From Clostridia bacterium (GTDB taxonomy: Bacteria > Bacillota > Clostridia > Oscillospirales > CAG-272): a stretch of DNA of 64,000 nt. Position numbers and translations under genes: made by a program. Positions 25,350 through 34,087 of the stretch are shown here, one piece after another (within the stretch, counting starts at the first letter, position 1; each line of letters begins with the position of its first letter). The stretch lies in assembly GCA_017468385.1 (NCBI GenBank), contig JAFUIQ010000010.1, positions 1-64,000 of the forward strand. The letters run 5' to 3'. The notes under the pieces are model-generated. The model was not told the origin of the DNA, ran no database searches, and saw nothing but the letters and a program-made list of their open reading frames with translations.

Positions 25350-26522
25350 ATGAACGGATACGGAAAATACAAAACCTGGGCGGAAATCGATGTGGCGGCC
25401 CTGCGCCGCAATTACCGCCGGATTGCTTCCCATGTGCACAAGGCATCGCCGGATTGCCGCATCATAGCGGCGGTAAAGGCCAACGCCTACGGCCACGGGG
25501 CGGATATCGTCGCACAGACTCTCGTGGAGGAGGGGTGCGGCTTTTTCGCCGTATCCTGCCTGTATGAGGCTGTGCTGCTCCGGGAAACCGTGGGCCGGGA
25601 TGCGGACATCATCATTCTGGGATATTCCCTGCCCGAGGACACGGAAACTCTGGTGCGCCAGGGCATCATCCAGACCATTTTCTCCCCCGAGTACGCCTCA
25701 GCTATGTCCCGGGAGATGGCGCGGCTGAAGGCATCGGGGATCCTGCCCCGCACGGCGGTACTGCGCACGCACATCAAGCTGGACACGGGCATGAACCGCA
25801 TCGGCTTTGACGGTGCGGACGCGGCCTTGGCCGCCGAGCAGATTGCCGCGGTGCTGGCTTTGCCCCATCTGAAAAACGAAGGCATGTTCACCCACTTCGC
25901 CACGGCGGATGAGGATCGGGGCGAGGGTGGATTGACTGCGCGGCAGCTGGCCCGCTTTGAGGCGGTGGAATCTCTTCTGAAAGAAAAAGGGATCTGCCCG
26001 CCCATGCTGCACTGCTGCAACAGTGCGGCGGCACTCCATCTGCCCCGCGGATACAAGGACGGCGTGCGCACGGGTATTCTCCTGTACGGTATGTCTCCCG
26101 ACGGCACGATCCTGCCGGACTTCACCCCCGTTCTTTCGCTGAAAACCCGCATTGCCCACATCCACACCCTGCGCGCGGGCGAATCGGTCAGCTACGGCGC
26201 CGCGTTCACCGCGGAGCGGGATATGCGCATTGCCACTATCCCCGTGGGATACGCGGACGGCTTTGTCCGGGCCTTCGCCGGAGCATCGGTGAAGCTGGCG
26301 GACGGCACCGCCGCCCCCGTGGTGGGACGGATCTGCATGGACCAATGCATGATCGACATCGGCGACGCCGATGTGCGGCCGGGGGATGTGGTGACGCTGT
26401 TCGGCGGCGATGACGGAAGCATGATCGAGGCCCTGGCCCGCATCGGCTCCACCATCAACTACGAGATCACCTGTATTCTCACCCCGCGGGTTCCCCGCAT
26501 TCCCGTAAACACACAACGATAA
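25350..26522 (+). CDS. alr: Alanine racemase
   Basis: A 390-residue PLP enzyme that makes D-alanine for the cell wall. The PLP lysine lies in AAVKANAYGHGA at about residues 38-49. The barrel includes HIKLDTGMNRIGF, and the C-terminal domain includes the catalytic-tyrosine stretch SYGAAFTA and VGRICMDQCMIDI. Length fits the family. AAAGGACG precedes ATG 25350. It functionally complements ddl at the start of the window. Confidence 0.97.
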   Translation: MNGYGKYKTWAEIDVAALRRNYRRIASHVHKASPDCRIIAAVKANAYGHGADIVAQTLVEEGCGFFAVSCLYEAVLLRETVGRDADIIILGYSLPEDTETLVRQGIIQTIFSPEYASAMSREMARLKASGILPRTAVLRTHIKLDTGMNRIGFDGADAALAAEQIAAVLALPHLKNEGMFTHFATADEDRGEGGLTARQLARFEAVESLLKEKGICPPMLHCCNSAAALHLPRGYKDGVRTGILLYGMSPDGTILPDFTPVLSLKTRIAHIHTLRAGESVSYGAAFTAERDMRIATIPVGYADGFVRAFAGASVKLADGTAAPVVGRICMDQCMIDIGDADVRPGDVVTLFGGDDGSMIEALARIGSTINYEITCILTPRVPRIPVNTQR

Positions 26523-26556
26523 CGGAAAGGTTCCGGCCTCCGGCCGAATCAAAAAC

Positions 26557-27792
26557 ATGGATAAAAAATATCTTCGGCAAGTGGGCCTGTATGTGCTGTC
26601 CGTTGCCCTGTCCCTGGGGCTGATTCTGTACATCGGGTACCATCTGTTCTACGGTCTTACCCAGAAGACCGAGTCCGAGCCGGCCACGGTAGCCACGGTT
26701 GGCACCGCGCTGGACATGGATGTATATATTTTCCGGGATGAAATCCCCCTCACTGTCTCCGTCAGCGGCGGCAGTTGTGTACCCGACGCGTCGGATGGCG
26801 AGCGGGTCGGCATCGGGCGGGTGGTTGCGTCCCTGTACGATGTATCTTCCCCCGACATTGTGGCTCGGATCGCCGGGCTGGAACAGCAGATCGCCGTACT
26901 GGAGCAAATCCAGAACAGCACTCTGTCCGTGCGGGATACGGTCTCCATCGACGGGGAAATCTACGATATCGTGGAAAGCATCGCCTCTGCCGGACGGCAG
27001 GGGGACGGGGGCAGCGTGCTGTCCCTGCGGGCATCCCTGATCTCCGAATGGAACCGCCGGGCATCCCTGACGGGATCCGGTGCCGATGTAAGCGGAGCCA
27101 TTGAACGTCTGCGGACAGAGAAATCCTCCCTGACCCGCTCCCTTGGCACCCGCCGTCAGCAGATCACATCCCCCCGGAGCGGATACTACTATTCCGCCTG
27201 CGACGGATACGAAGCATCCTTCACCGCGGAGCGGGCGGAGAGTATGACGCTGAGCGAATTCCGCGATCTGATCCGCACCGAGCCGGCCACGGCCGCCACC
27301 GCCGGGAAACTGGCGACGGATTACACCTGGTACGCGGTGGGCGTGGCGGATCGGGACACGGGACGGGCATTGGCTGCGGGAAATAAGTATCCCGTCACCT
27401 TCCCTTACAACGAGGACAAAACGCTTCTGCTGGAGCTCACCCGCGTCGTCGAGGAGGACGGACAGGCTCTGCTGGTCTTCCGCGGCGATTCTCTCCCCAC
27501 GGATTTCACCTTCACCCGCTCCCAGCCGGTGTCCATCCTGTATGAGGAATGCACCGGGCTGCGCATCCCCGCCTCCGCTTTGCGGGCACAGGATGGCGTT
27601 ACGGGCGTTTTCATCCGCTACGGCAGTACCGTGTATTATCGGGCGGTAAACATCCTTCTGGAAAACGAGGACTGGTGTCTGGTGGAGATGAATCCGGAGA
27701 CGGATCCCCCCGAGGGACACCAGTGGCTGAAGCAAAACGATATGGTTATCACGAAGGGACGCGGGCTGTACGACGGCCGCGTATTATCATAA
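26557..27792 (+). CDS. HlyD-like membrane protein
   Basis: A 411-residue protein with a short basic N-terminus and one membrane helix at about 9-32. A barrel-hybrid/biotinyl-like segment (residues 42-95) follows, then a helical hairpin at about 105-195 and a C-terminal beta-barrel part (LRIPASALRAQDGVTGVFIR). The order matches HlyD/RND adaptor proteins. In Clostridia this type often precedes yggS-sepF, with an undefined division-related role. No transporter gene is adjacent. It ends three bases before yggS. Confidence 0.75.
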   Translation: MDKKYLRQVGLYVLSVALSLGLILYIGYHLFYGLTQKTESEPATVATVGTALDMDVYIFRDEIPLTVSVSGGSCVPDASDGERVGIGRVVASLYDVSSPDIVARIAGLEQQIAVLEQIQNSTLSVRDTVSIDGEIYDIVESIASAGRQGDGGSVLSLRASLISEWNRRASLTGSGADVSGAIERLRTEKSSLTRSLGTRRQQITSPRSGYYYSACDGYEASFTAERAESMTLSEFRDLIRTEPATAATAGKLATDYTWYAVGVADRDTGRALAAGNKYPVTFPYNEDKTLLLELTRVVEEDGQALLVFRGDSLPTDFTFTRSQPVSILYEECTGLRIPASALRAQDGVTGVFIRYGSTVYYRAVNILLENEDWCLVEMNPETDPPEGHQWLKQNDMVITKGRGLYDGRVLS

Positions 27793-27795
27793 GGC

Positions 27796-28503
27796 ATGGA
27801 AAACTACAAGCAATTCGAACACATCGCAGAAAACTACCGCCACGTGCGGGAAAATATGGAAAATGCCCTGGCCCGCCGCCGCGTGGGCCACGGTCCGGTC
27901 CGCCTGCTGGCGGCCACCAAGACCGTGCCGCCGGAGGAGATCCTGTTTGCGGCCGAGCATCTGGGGCTGGATCTGATCGGTGAAAACCGGACGGTGGAGC
28001 TGGTCGACAAATACCCGGCTTTGGAGGGCAAAATCGAGCAGCACTTCATCGGCCATCTGCAGACCAACAAGGTAAAGCAGGTGGTGGGCCGGGTCTCCAT
28101 GATCGAGAGCGTAGACTCCCTCCGCCTGGCGGAGGAGATCAGCCGCCGCAGCACCGCACTTGGAATCGTAACGGACATTCTGGTGGAGGTGAACAGCGGC
28201 CGGGAGGAAAACAAGGGCGGCGTCCTCCCCGAGGCGGTACGGGATGCCGTACGGGATTTCGGGGCCCTGGAGGGCATCCGGGTGCGCGGACTGATGACAA
28301 TGGCCCCCGTTTGTGCCCAAATTGAAGATTCCCGCAAATATTTTCGAGAAACTTATGAGATTTTTATTGACATTTTCGAAAAAAACAAGCATAATATAAT
28401 AGAGCCTGTTTTATCTATGGGTATGAGCAGTACCTATGCCATCGCCATCGAGGAAGGCGCTACCGAGGTGCGCGTCGGCCAGGCGATCTTCGGTCACCGC
28501 TGA
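27796..28503 (+). CDS. PLP homeostasis protein YggS/YlmE
   Basis: A 235-residue PLP-binding protein without known catalytic activity that helps balance vitamin B6 and amino-acid pools. The PLP lysine lies in LLAATKTVPPEEI near residue 42. Other signatures are GENRTVEL, HFIGHLQTNKVKQVV, VEVNSGREENKGG, GLMTMAP and LSMGMSSTYAIAIEEGATEVRVGQAIFG. The stretch 28318-28425 has markedly AT-rich codons unlike the rest of the gene and contains a promoter-like pair. The start is set by the short gap to the previous gene. Confidence 0.95.
   Translation: MENYKQFEHIAENYRHVRENMENALARRRVGHGPVRLLAATKTVPPEEILFAAEHLGLDLIGENRTVELVDKYPALEGKIEQHFIGHLQTNKVKQVVGRVSMIESVDSLRLAEEISRRSTALGIVTDILVEVNSGREENKGGVLPEAVRDAVRDFGALEGIRVRGLMTMAPVCAQIEDSRKYFRETYEIFIDIFEKNKHNIIEPVLSMGMSSTYAIAIEEGATEVRVGQAIFGHR
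28367..28395 (+). promoter_or_regulatory. Promoter for sepF inside yggS
   Basis: TTGACA, 17 bases, CATAAT, within a locally AT-rich part of the yggS coding sequence, about 170 bases before sepF. Confidence 0.6.
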
Positions 28504-28563
28504 TCCCGGTATACATGGCAAGGAAATAAAAAATACTACTTTCACGTTGGGGAGGTTTAAATA

Positions 28564-29085
28564 ATGGGACTCATGGACAGAATTAAGAAAGGCATCGGCA
28601 CAGACAACAGTTACGACTACGACGATTACGAGGACGATTACTACAAGGAGTTCGACGGTGACGAAGAGATCCCCGGTGCGCAGAACGCGCAGAACACAGC
28701 GGATCCTATGGGCGCACAGGGCATGGGCATGAGCGGTCTGTCTCAGATGAGCAGCGGCATCAGCCTGTCCGGCACCGCACTGGAGCTGAAGGTGGTTAAG
28801 CCTCAGCACTTCGACAGCGTTCCTCAGATCGCCGATCATCTTCTGAACAAGCGCACGGTCGTTCTCAATCTGGAGAACACTAACAAGGAAACCGCTCGCC
28901 GTCTGATCGACTTCCTGTCCGGCGTAGCATATTCCATCGGCGGTTCTTTGAAGAAGATCGCTTCCAACGCATACGTAATCACTCCCAGCAATGTGGATGT
29001 GGGCGATGCACAGCTCCGTGACAAGCGTCAGCGTGCAGAACAGCGCGAGGAAGAAAACACCGGCATGGAGAGCAACGAGTTTTAA
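28564..29085 (+). CDS. sepF: Cell division protein SepF
   Basis: A 173-residue cytoplasmic protein that tethers FtsZ to the membrane and aligns septal growth. Residues 1-12 (MGLMDRIKKGIG) form the amphipathic membrane-binding helix, 13-75 are an acidic Tyr/Asp then Gly/Met-rich linker, and 77-150 are the conserved core (LKVVKPQHFDSVPQIADHLL, VVLNLENTN, RRLIDFLSGVAYSIGGSLKKI, YVITPSNV). The order yggS-sepF-yggT-ylmH-divIVA is classic for Firmicutes. Confidence 0.96.
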   Translation: MGLMDRIKKGIGTDNSYDYDDYEDDYYKEFDGDEEIPGAQNAQNTADPMGAQGMGMSGLSQMSSGISLSGTALELKVVKPQHFDSVPQIADHLLNKRTVVLNLENTNKETARRLIDFLSGVAYSIGGSLKKIASNAYVITPSNVDVGDAQLRDKRQRAEQREEENTGMESNEF

Positions 29086-29103
29086 TTGATTCTCTGCCAA
29101 TAA

Positions 29104-29137
29104 AAACAAAGGCAGCTTCCGTTGCCTTCTGTTTTTG
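29104..29137 (+). terminator. Terminator after sepF
   Basis: ACAAAGGCAGC and GTTGCCTTCTGT pair around TTCC, followed by TTTTTG. Read-through or another promoter must supply yggT and later genes. Confidence 0.65.
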
Positions 29138-29253
29138 TGCCGATTTTCGGTAAAATACAGTACAATGACGGCGGGCAGCATGAGTAATGCTGCCCGCATG
29201 CCGATATGCGGGATTTTTTCATCATCCTGTCACTTTCCCGAAAGGAGATCTCC

Positions 29254-29520
29254 TTGAATATCCTCTTTTATATTCTTTCTGCCATCGCGTTCTGGATGCT
29301 CTCTCTCATTCAGTCGATGATGACGATCCGCGCCATTATGAGTTGGTTTTTCATGCCGGAGGAAAACGGCATTCTGCGGTTTCTGATCGTGGCAACGGAG
29401 CCGTTTATCATCCCCGTTCGGGCACTTCTGCACCGGATCGACGCCATCGCCGCCCTGCCCATCGATATTTCCTTCCTCGTTACGTTCTTCTTACTGTCTG
29501 TACTACAATCTCTTCTGTGA
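29254..29520 (+). CDS. YggT-family membrane protein
   Basis: An 88-residue membrane protein with two hydrophobic segments at about 4-25 and 64-86. The family stretch IRAIMSWFFMPEENGILRFLIVATEPFIIPVR is clear. YggT proteins are linked to division and osmotic tolerance, without a defined mechanism. TTG at 29254 is chosen because AAAGGAG lies ten bases upstream; an ATG at 29206 has no RBS. It ends six bases before ylmH. Confidence 0.88.
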   Translation: MNILFYILSAIAFWMLSLIQSMMTIRAIMSWFFMPEENGILRFLIVATEPFIIPVRALLHRIDAIAALPIDISFLVTFFLLSVLQSLL

Positions 29521-29526
29521 GGATTT

Positions 29527-30375
29527 ATGAAAATCATTTCCGACAAACATCTGGATGACGGAAGCCGCCGTCTTATGGCACGCGCCGCAGAGCTGGTCCG
29601 CCGGGAAGCCTACGATACCGCTTTCTCGGATTTTCTGACGCCCCGGGAACAGCGCCTGTTTTATGCCGCCTGTGCCGGCGAAGGACAGGCGGACCGTCTC
29701 TTTTTCTATGGCGGTGCTCCGGGGGCGGAACGCCGCGTGGCCGTTCTGGTGCCCGAGTGGCTGCTGGGCGACGTCCCCGCCGGGGATCCCTTTGCTGAAG
29801 CGCGGGAGCAGTACATTGCTTCGCTGATTGAAAACGAAACCATCGATATCTCCCCCGCCATTGCCGCCGTTTCCCTGACCGGCAGTGATTACGGTTCCCT
29901 CACTCATCGGGATTGGCTGGGTGCCATTCTGGCGTTGGGATTGGAGCGGCACGTGCTGGGCGATATCGCCGTATTTGACGAGCACCGGGCGGTGGTGTTT
30001 CTGAAGCCGTCCATCGTTCCCTTCGTCACGGACAATCTGACCCACGCAGGCTCGGACACCGTCCGCGCCGCCGCCATCACTCTGCCCGACGGCTTTGAGA
30101 TCCCCCGCTCCTTTGAGCGGGTCGAGGCCAGCGTGGCATCCCCCCGTCTGGACGGTGTGGTCCGCGCTCTGACCAATCTTTCCCGCAGTGATGCCGCGTC
30201 CCTGGTTCTGGCCGGCGATGTGGAACTGAACTATTTCCCCGAGGAAAAGACCGATGCCGCCGTGGAGGACGGAGATACCCTTTCCATCCGCGGATACGGC
30301 AAATATATCATTGATTCCGCCAACACTGTGACGCGCCGCGGCCGCAATCGCCTGGTGGCGCGGAAATATAAATAA
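29527..30375 (+). CDS. YlmH-type S4-domain RNA-binding protein
   Basis: A 282-residue protein of the YlmH family, linked to cell division and, in Bacillus, to ribosome quality control. The N-terminal two thirds contain the family motif ISLTGSDYGSLTHRDWLGAILALGLER-like stretch (here VSLTGSDYGSLTHRDWLGAI). The C-terminal S4 domain at about 205-280 includes RLDGVVRALTNLSRSDAASLVLAGDVELNY and FSIRGYGKY-type sequence. GTGAGGATTT precedes the ATG. Confidence 0.93.
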   Translation: MKIISDKHLDDGSRRLMARAAELVRREAYDTAFSDFLTPREQRLFYAACAGEGQADRLFFYGGAPGAERRVAVLVPEWLLGDVPAGDPFAEAREQYIASLIENETIDISPAIAAVSLTGSDYGSLTHRDWLGAILALGLERHVLGDIAVFDEHRAVVFLKPSIVPFVTDNLTHAGSDTVRAAAITLPDGFEIPRSFERVEASVASPRLDGVVRALTNLSRSDAASLVLAGDVELNYFPEEKTDAAVEDGDTLSIRGYGKYIIDSANTVTRRGRNRLVARKYK

Positions 30376-30389
30376 ATCGGAGGATCGCC

Positions 30390-31730
30390 ATGTTACTGCC
30401 GCAGGAAATACGAAATCACGAATTTACCCGCGCTATCCGCGGATATACCACCACCGAGGTGGATGAGTACATAGATTTTCTGGCCGAAAAATTCGACTCC
30501 CTGAACCGGGAAAACGATGAGCTGGAGCGCAAGCTGACCATCGCGATGAAGAAGCTGGAGGAACTGCAGGCAAGAGAAGTCCGCATCACCCGTCTGGACA
30601 CGGAAATGCGCCGTGCAGCGGCCAAGCTGCTTCACGATGCAGAAGTGCAGCAGGCAAAAATCATCGGGGATGCACAGACCAAGGCTGCCCGGATCACCGC
30701 CGAGGCGGATGCCAAGGCAGCACAGCAGGAGCATCTCTGCGCCGCCATGCAGGCGGAAATCCTGCGCTTCAAGGAAGAGCTGTATACCCGTTACGGTCAG
30801 CACATCGACGCAATGGAGGAAATTGCGCAGGCATCCGCCCAGTTGGCATTTGATACTCCGGCCGCAGTGGCACCGGCAGCCCCCGCTCCGGCGGAGGAAG
30901 TCGAGGAAGTTCCTGTAGTTGAGGACATTCCTGTGGTTGAGGAAGTTCCCGTAGTCGAGGAAGTTCCCGTAGTCGAGGAGATCCCTGTAGCCGAGGAGGT
31001 TCCCGTAGTCGAGGAAGTTCCCGTAGTCGAGGAGATCCCTGTAGCCGAGGAGGTTCCCGTAGTTGAGGAGATCCCTGTAGCCGAGGAGGTTCCTGTAGTT
31101 GAGGAGATCCCTGTAGCCGAGGAGGTTCCTGTAGTTGAGGAAACACCGGAGGAAGAACCCGAAGCACAGGAGGAGTTTTTTGACATTCCGGAAATCGTGG
31201 AAATCCCCAGAATCGAGGAGATCGAGCAAGCGGAAAAGACCACATCGGAGGACGATGTGGAACAGATGGATCTGTTCGAAGCGGTAGACGATATGGAGGA
31301 TATCCACCGGGAAATCGCCGGCATCATCGGTGAGGACGCGCTGTGGACCGACGCCATCCATGTGATCAACGATGAGGAAATGGATCCCGGATACACATTG
31401 ATTCTTCCCGAATCCACCGAGGAAACGCCCGAGGAAATCGTGGAGGAAGAAGAGATCTCCGAGCCGGAGGTTGAACCCGCCGCGGAGGAGCCCACGGTAG
31501 AGGAGACCCTCGCGGAGGAACCCGCCGTGGAGGAAGAAGAGGACGAGGACGCCCTGCTTCTGCAGAGTCTCCGCCGGGCGTTCAGTGTGGAATTTGACAC
31601 GTTTGATCCCAAGAAATCCTCCGCCGAAACACCGGCCGCCGAGGGTGACACCAGTGAGTTTGACTTTGTGGAAAACGAAGCACCGAAAAAACGCGGTTTT
31701 CTCAGCCGTCTGATCGGTGGAGATGATTAA
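30390..31730 (+). CDS. divIVA: DivIVA-domain protein with a 13-copy hexapeptide repeat
   Basis: A 446-residue polar or septal scaffold protein. Residues 1-60 are the DivIVA lipid-binding and first coiled-coil domain (PQEIRNHEFTRAIRGYTTTEVDEYIDFLAEKFDSL, with the hydrophobic-Arg tip at RAIRGY). A coiled coil continues to about 150. Residues 174-251 are 13 perfect-length hexapeptides of the type VPVVEE/IPVAEE. The rest is acidic with Glu-rich low complexity and ends in KKRGFLSRLIGG, a basic-hydrophobic tail. Usual DivIVA proteins are 150-250 residues, so this one is greatly extended. GGAGGATCGCC precedes the ATG. Confidence 0.92.
   Translation: MLLPQEIRNHEFTRAIRGYTTTEVDEYIDFLAEKFDSLNRENDELERKLTIAMKKLEELQAREVRITRLDTEMRRAAAKLLHDAEVQQAKIIGDAQTKAARITAEADAKAAQQEHLCAAMQAEILRFKEELYTRYGQHIDAMEEIAQASAQLAFDTPAAVAPAAPAPAEEVEEVPVVEDIPVVEEVPVVEEVPVVEEIPVAEEVPVVEEVPVVEEIPVAEEVPVVEEIPVAEEVPVVEEIPVAEEVPVVEETPEEEPEAQEEFFDIPEIVEIPRIEEIEQAEKTTSEDDVEQMDLFEAVDDMEDIHREIAGIIGEDALWTDAIHVINDEEMDPGYTLILPESTEETPEEIVEEEEISEPEVEPAAEEPTVEETLAEEPAVEEEEDEDALLLQSLRRAFSVEFDTFDPKKSSAETPAAEGDTSEFDFVENEAPKKRGFLSRLIGGDD
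30909..31142 (+). repeat. 18-base tandem repeat inside divIVA (13 copies)
   Basis: Thirteen in-frame copies of an 18-base unit of the type GTTCCCGTAGTCGAGGAA encode (V/I)PV(V/A)E(E/D). Near-identical copies suggest recent slippage or recombination. Confidence 0.93.
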
Positions 31731-31748
31731 CCCCTTACCGAGGTAAGT

Positions 31749-32225
31749 ATGCTTTTATTCTTTCTTTTGATGGCGGGCGTGATTCTGGCAGATCAGCTGA
31801 CCAAAATCCTTGCCCTGCAGTATCTGGCCCCCGTGGGCAGTTATCCTTTGTGGGAAAATGTGCTTCATTTGACCTATGTGGAGAACACCGGCGCCGCCTT
31901 CGGCATGCTGAAGGATCATCGCTGGGTGTTCCTGGTGATCTCCACCGTAGCGCTGGGGGGCATGATCGTTTATATGTTCCTCAATAAAAGCCGGCATCCG
32001 CTGGAGACCGTGGCCGTGGCCTTCATTGTGGGCGGCGGCATCGGCAACATGATCGACCGCATCGCCCGGGGCTTTGTGGTGGATTTTGTGGATGTGAAAT
32101 GCATCCCCTTCTGGAAATACATTTTCAACGTGGCGGACATCTTTGTCTGCGTGGGATGCGGGCTGTTTATTCTGTACGTTCTCTTGTATGAAGCCCGTGC
32201 GAAGAAAGCCGAGGATGCGGCATGA
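31749..32225 (+). CDS. lspA: Lipoprotein signal peptidase (signal peptidase II)
   Basis: A 158-residue membrane aspartyl protease that cleaves signal peptides of prolipoproteins. Four hydrophobic segments are present. Family signatures are DQLTKILALQYL, YVENTGAAFGML, GGGIGNMIDRIARGFVVDFVDV with the first catalytic Asp, and FNVADIFVCVG with the second. It would process the lipoproteins encoded at 24812 and 56974. Its stop overlaps the rluD start (ATGA). Confidence 0.96.
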   Translation: MLLFFLLMAGVILADQLTKILALQYLAPVGSYPLWENVLHLTYVENTGAAFGMLKDHRWVFLVISTVALGGMIVYMFLNKSRHPLETVAVAFIVGGGIGNMIDRIARGFVVDFVDVKCIPFWKYIFNVADIFVCVGCGLFILYVLLYEARAKKAEDAA

Positions 32226-33193
32226 TGCGGGAGGAAGAAATGTTCAGCGAAAACATCCTCATCTGCCCCATCGATGAGGAGCTGGACGGCAAGCGGGCCG
32301 ATACAGCCCTGGCCGATCGGACGGAATTCTCCCGCTCCGCTCTGGCACGGCTGATGGAATCCGGCGCGGTAACGCGGGACGGCATTCCCATCACGAAAAA
32401 GACCGTAGTCCACCTGGGAGACACGCTGCAGATCCTTTTGCCCGAAATTGTTCCGGCTGAGGCACAGCCGGAGGATATCCCGCTGGATATCATTTACGAG
32501 GACGACGATGTGATCGTCATCAACAAGCCCAAGGGGATGGTGGTTCACCCCGCCCCGGGACACGAGAGTGGCACCATGGTGTCCGCTCTGCTGTATCACT
32601 GCGGTGATTCTTTGTCCGGCATCGGCGGCGTGGCCCGGCCCGGCATTGTTCATCGGATCGATCGGGACACCACGGGACTTATCGCCGCGGCGAAAAACGA
32701 TCGGGCCCATCTGTCTCTGGCGGCTCAGTTGGCGGATCACTCCATGCGGCGGGAATACCAGGCGCTGGTCATCGGCGGCATCGAGGAGGAGGGCACCGTC
32801 AACGCCCCCATCGGCCGCAGTCCCAAGGATCGAAAAAAGATGGCGGTTCTTCCCCGCGGCACATCCGGTGTCCGTGAAGCGATCACCCACTACTTTCCCG
32901 TGACGGATTTCGGTCCCTTTTCCCACATCCGTCTGGTGCTGGAAACGGGACGCACCCACCAGATCCGCGTACACATGAGCCACATCGGCCATCCTGTGAT
33001 GGGGGATGAGGTGTACGGCGCGAATCGCACGCCCTTCGAGAAGCGGCACGGATCCCTTTTGTGCGGACAATGCCTGCACGCGGGAAAACTTCGCTTTGCC
33101 CATCCCGCCACCGGCGAGATGATGGAGTTGGAAGCGCCCCTGCCCGACGAATTCGCCAAACTTCTCAGTATACTGAAACAGGAGCGAAGATAA
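32222..33193 (+). CDS. rluD: RluD-type 23S rRNA pseudouridine synthase
   Basis: A 323-residue enzyme. An S4 RNA-binding domain at about 20-75 (KRADTALADRTEFSRSALARLMESGAV) is followed by the catalytic domain, with HRIDRDTTGLIAAAK carrying the catalytic Asp, and GRTHQIRVHMSHIGHPVMGD. The lspA-rluD pair is conserved in Firmicutes. ATG 32222 overlaps the lspA stop. ATG 32240 (MFSENIL), with GGGAGG five bases upstream, is an equally good start. Confidence 0.94.
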   Translation: MMREEEMFSENILICPIDEELDGKRADTALADRTEFSRSALARLMESGAVTRDGIPITKKTVVHLGDTLQILLPEIVPAEAQPEDIPLDIIYEDDDVIVINKPKGMVVHPAPGHESGTMVSALLYHCGDSLSGIGGVARPGIVHRIDRDTTGLIAAAKNDRAHLSLAAQLADHSMRREYQALVIGGIEEEGTVNAPIGRSPKDRKKMAVLPRGTSGVREAITHYFPVTDFGPFSHIRLVLETGRTHQIRVHMSHIGHPVMGDEVYGANRTPFEKRHGSLLCGQCLHAGKLRFAHPATGEMMELEAPLPDEFAKLLSILKQERR

Positions 33194-33212
33194 CTTCGCT
33201 CCTGTTGTTTAT
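33179..33212 (+). terminator. Terminator after rluD
   Basis: ACAGGAGCGAAG and CTTCGCTCCTGT pair around ATAA, followed by TGTTTATT. The stem begins within the last codons of rluD. Confidence 0.85.
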
Positions 33213-33254
33213 TCCGGAAACTCCGTCCATATCGTAAATTTAGCCCGAACGCAG

Positions 33255-33324
33255 CTCCTCATCCACCGTGCGACATTCGACTTCGTCGAAGTCGGAACGG
33301 CCCCCTTCTCCCACAGGAGAAGGC
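33255..33324 (-). repeat. Paired-hairpin repeat, copy A
   Basis: A 70-base element. From the right end it reads hairpin one (CCTTCTCC/GGAGAAGG), hairpin two (TTCGACTTCGTCGAAGTCG, a near palindrome) and a terminal GGATGAGGAG. It is almost identical to copy C at 34521 and shares hairpin one and the GGATGAGG end with copy B at 34088. Confidence 0.9.
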
Positions 33325-33363
33325 TTATTTTCACCTACATGTGAAGCTAAAGGCTGAGTATGG

Positions 33364-33392
33364 TTGCAAAAATCTCACATATATGGTATACT
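33364..33392 (+). promoter_or_regulatory. Promoter of the TmrB-like gene
   Basis: TTGCAA, 17 bases, TATACT, 48 bases before the start. Confidence 0.75.
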
Positions 33393-33440
33393 GACCACAT
33401 AAACGCCATCCAGCAAATAACTATTTGAAGGAGATTAGGT

Positions 33441-33953
33441 ATGATTATATGGATTAATGGATGTTTTGGAGTGGGCAAAACAGCAACCGCAAGTAAATTA
33501 CATCATTTGATAGATAACTCACACATTTATGATCCGGAGCAAGTAGGCGCTTTTCTTTGGGACAATTTCCCCGAACCGTTGAAGCGCAAAGGAGATTTTC
33601 AGGACATCGAACTGTGGAGAAAGTTCAATTACGAATATATAAAATATATGTATCACAACTTTAGTGGTCATATCATTATTCCAATGACAATCGTAAATTA
33701 TGACTATTACTGTGAAATCATTGGCAATCTACAGAGCGATGGTATAGATGTCCGTCACTTTATTTTATTGGCTCCAAAAGAAAAGATTATTGGACGTCTT
33801 ATACATCGTGGAGAAGAACAAGGATCCTGGGCAGAACAGCAGATCGATAGATGTGTCAAAGCGTTTAGCAGTAATATTCGCGGTGAAATTGTTGATACCG
33901 ACAACTTAACAGTTGATGAAGTTGCTCAGCATATATTTCGGAATTGTTTTTAA
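33441..33953 (+). CDS. TmrB-like P-loop ATPase
   Basis: A 170-residue nucleotide-binding protein. Walker A is INGCFGVGKT at residues 5-14. The layout (KLHHLIDNSHIYDPEQVGAFLW, PMTIVNYDYYCEII, IRHFILLA-like strand, then KEKIIGRLIHRGE) resembles tunicamycin-resistance protein TmrB and related kinase-like proteins. The substrate is unknown. The gene is much more AT-rich than its neighbours, has its own promoter and terminator, and lies between repeat copies A and B, so recent acquisition is likely. Confidence 0.8.
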   Translation: MIIWINGCFGVGKTATASKLHHLIDNSHIYDPEQVGAFLWDNFPEPLKRKGDFQDIELWRKFNYEYIKYMYHNFSGHIIIPMTIVNYDYYCEIIGNLQSDGIDVRHFILLAPKEKIIGRLIHRGEEQGSWAEQQIDRCVKAFSSNIRGEIVDTDNLTVDEVAQHIFRNCF

Positions 33954-34015
33954 TTAAGACTTTTGGCAACCACCCATCAGATTTGTCCGCTTAGCGGGTA
34001 AGCTTTAGAAACAAT

Positions 34016-34058
34016 AAAGTTCCCACATACTGACCAAATGGCTTGTGGGAACTTCTTT
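34016..34058 (+). terminator. Terminator after the TmrB-like gene
   Basis: AAGTTCCCACA and TGTGGGAACTT pair around a 14-base loop, followed by CTTTTTAT. Confidence 0.85.
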
Positions 34059-34087
34059 TTATATGCAATTGAAACTGCTTCTTACGA

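Noticed and set aside
30909..31142. Possible CRISPR-like array
   Set aside because: The units are contiguous 18-base in-frame coding repeats with no spacers.
30393..31361. Opposite-strand frame rich in Leu/Tyr/Arg repeats across divIVA
   Set aside because: It is the antisense reading of the 18-base repeat; the plus strand has the DivIVA domain and RBS.
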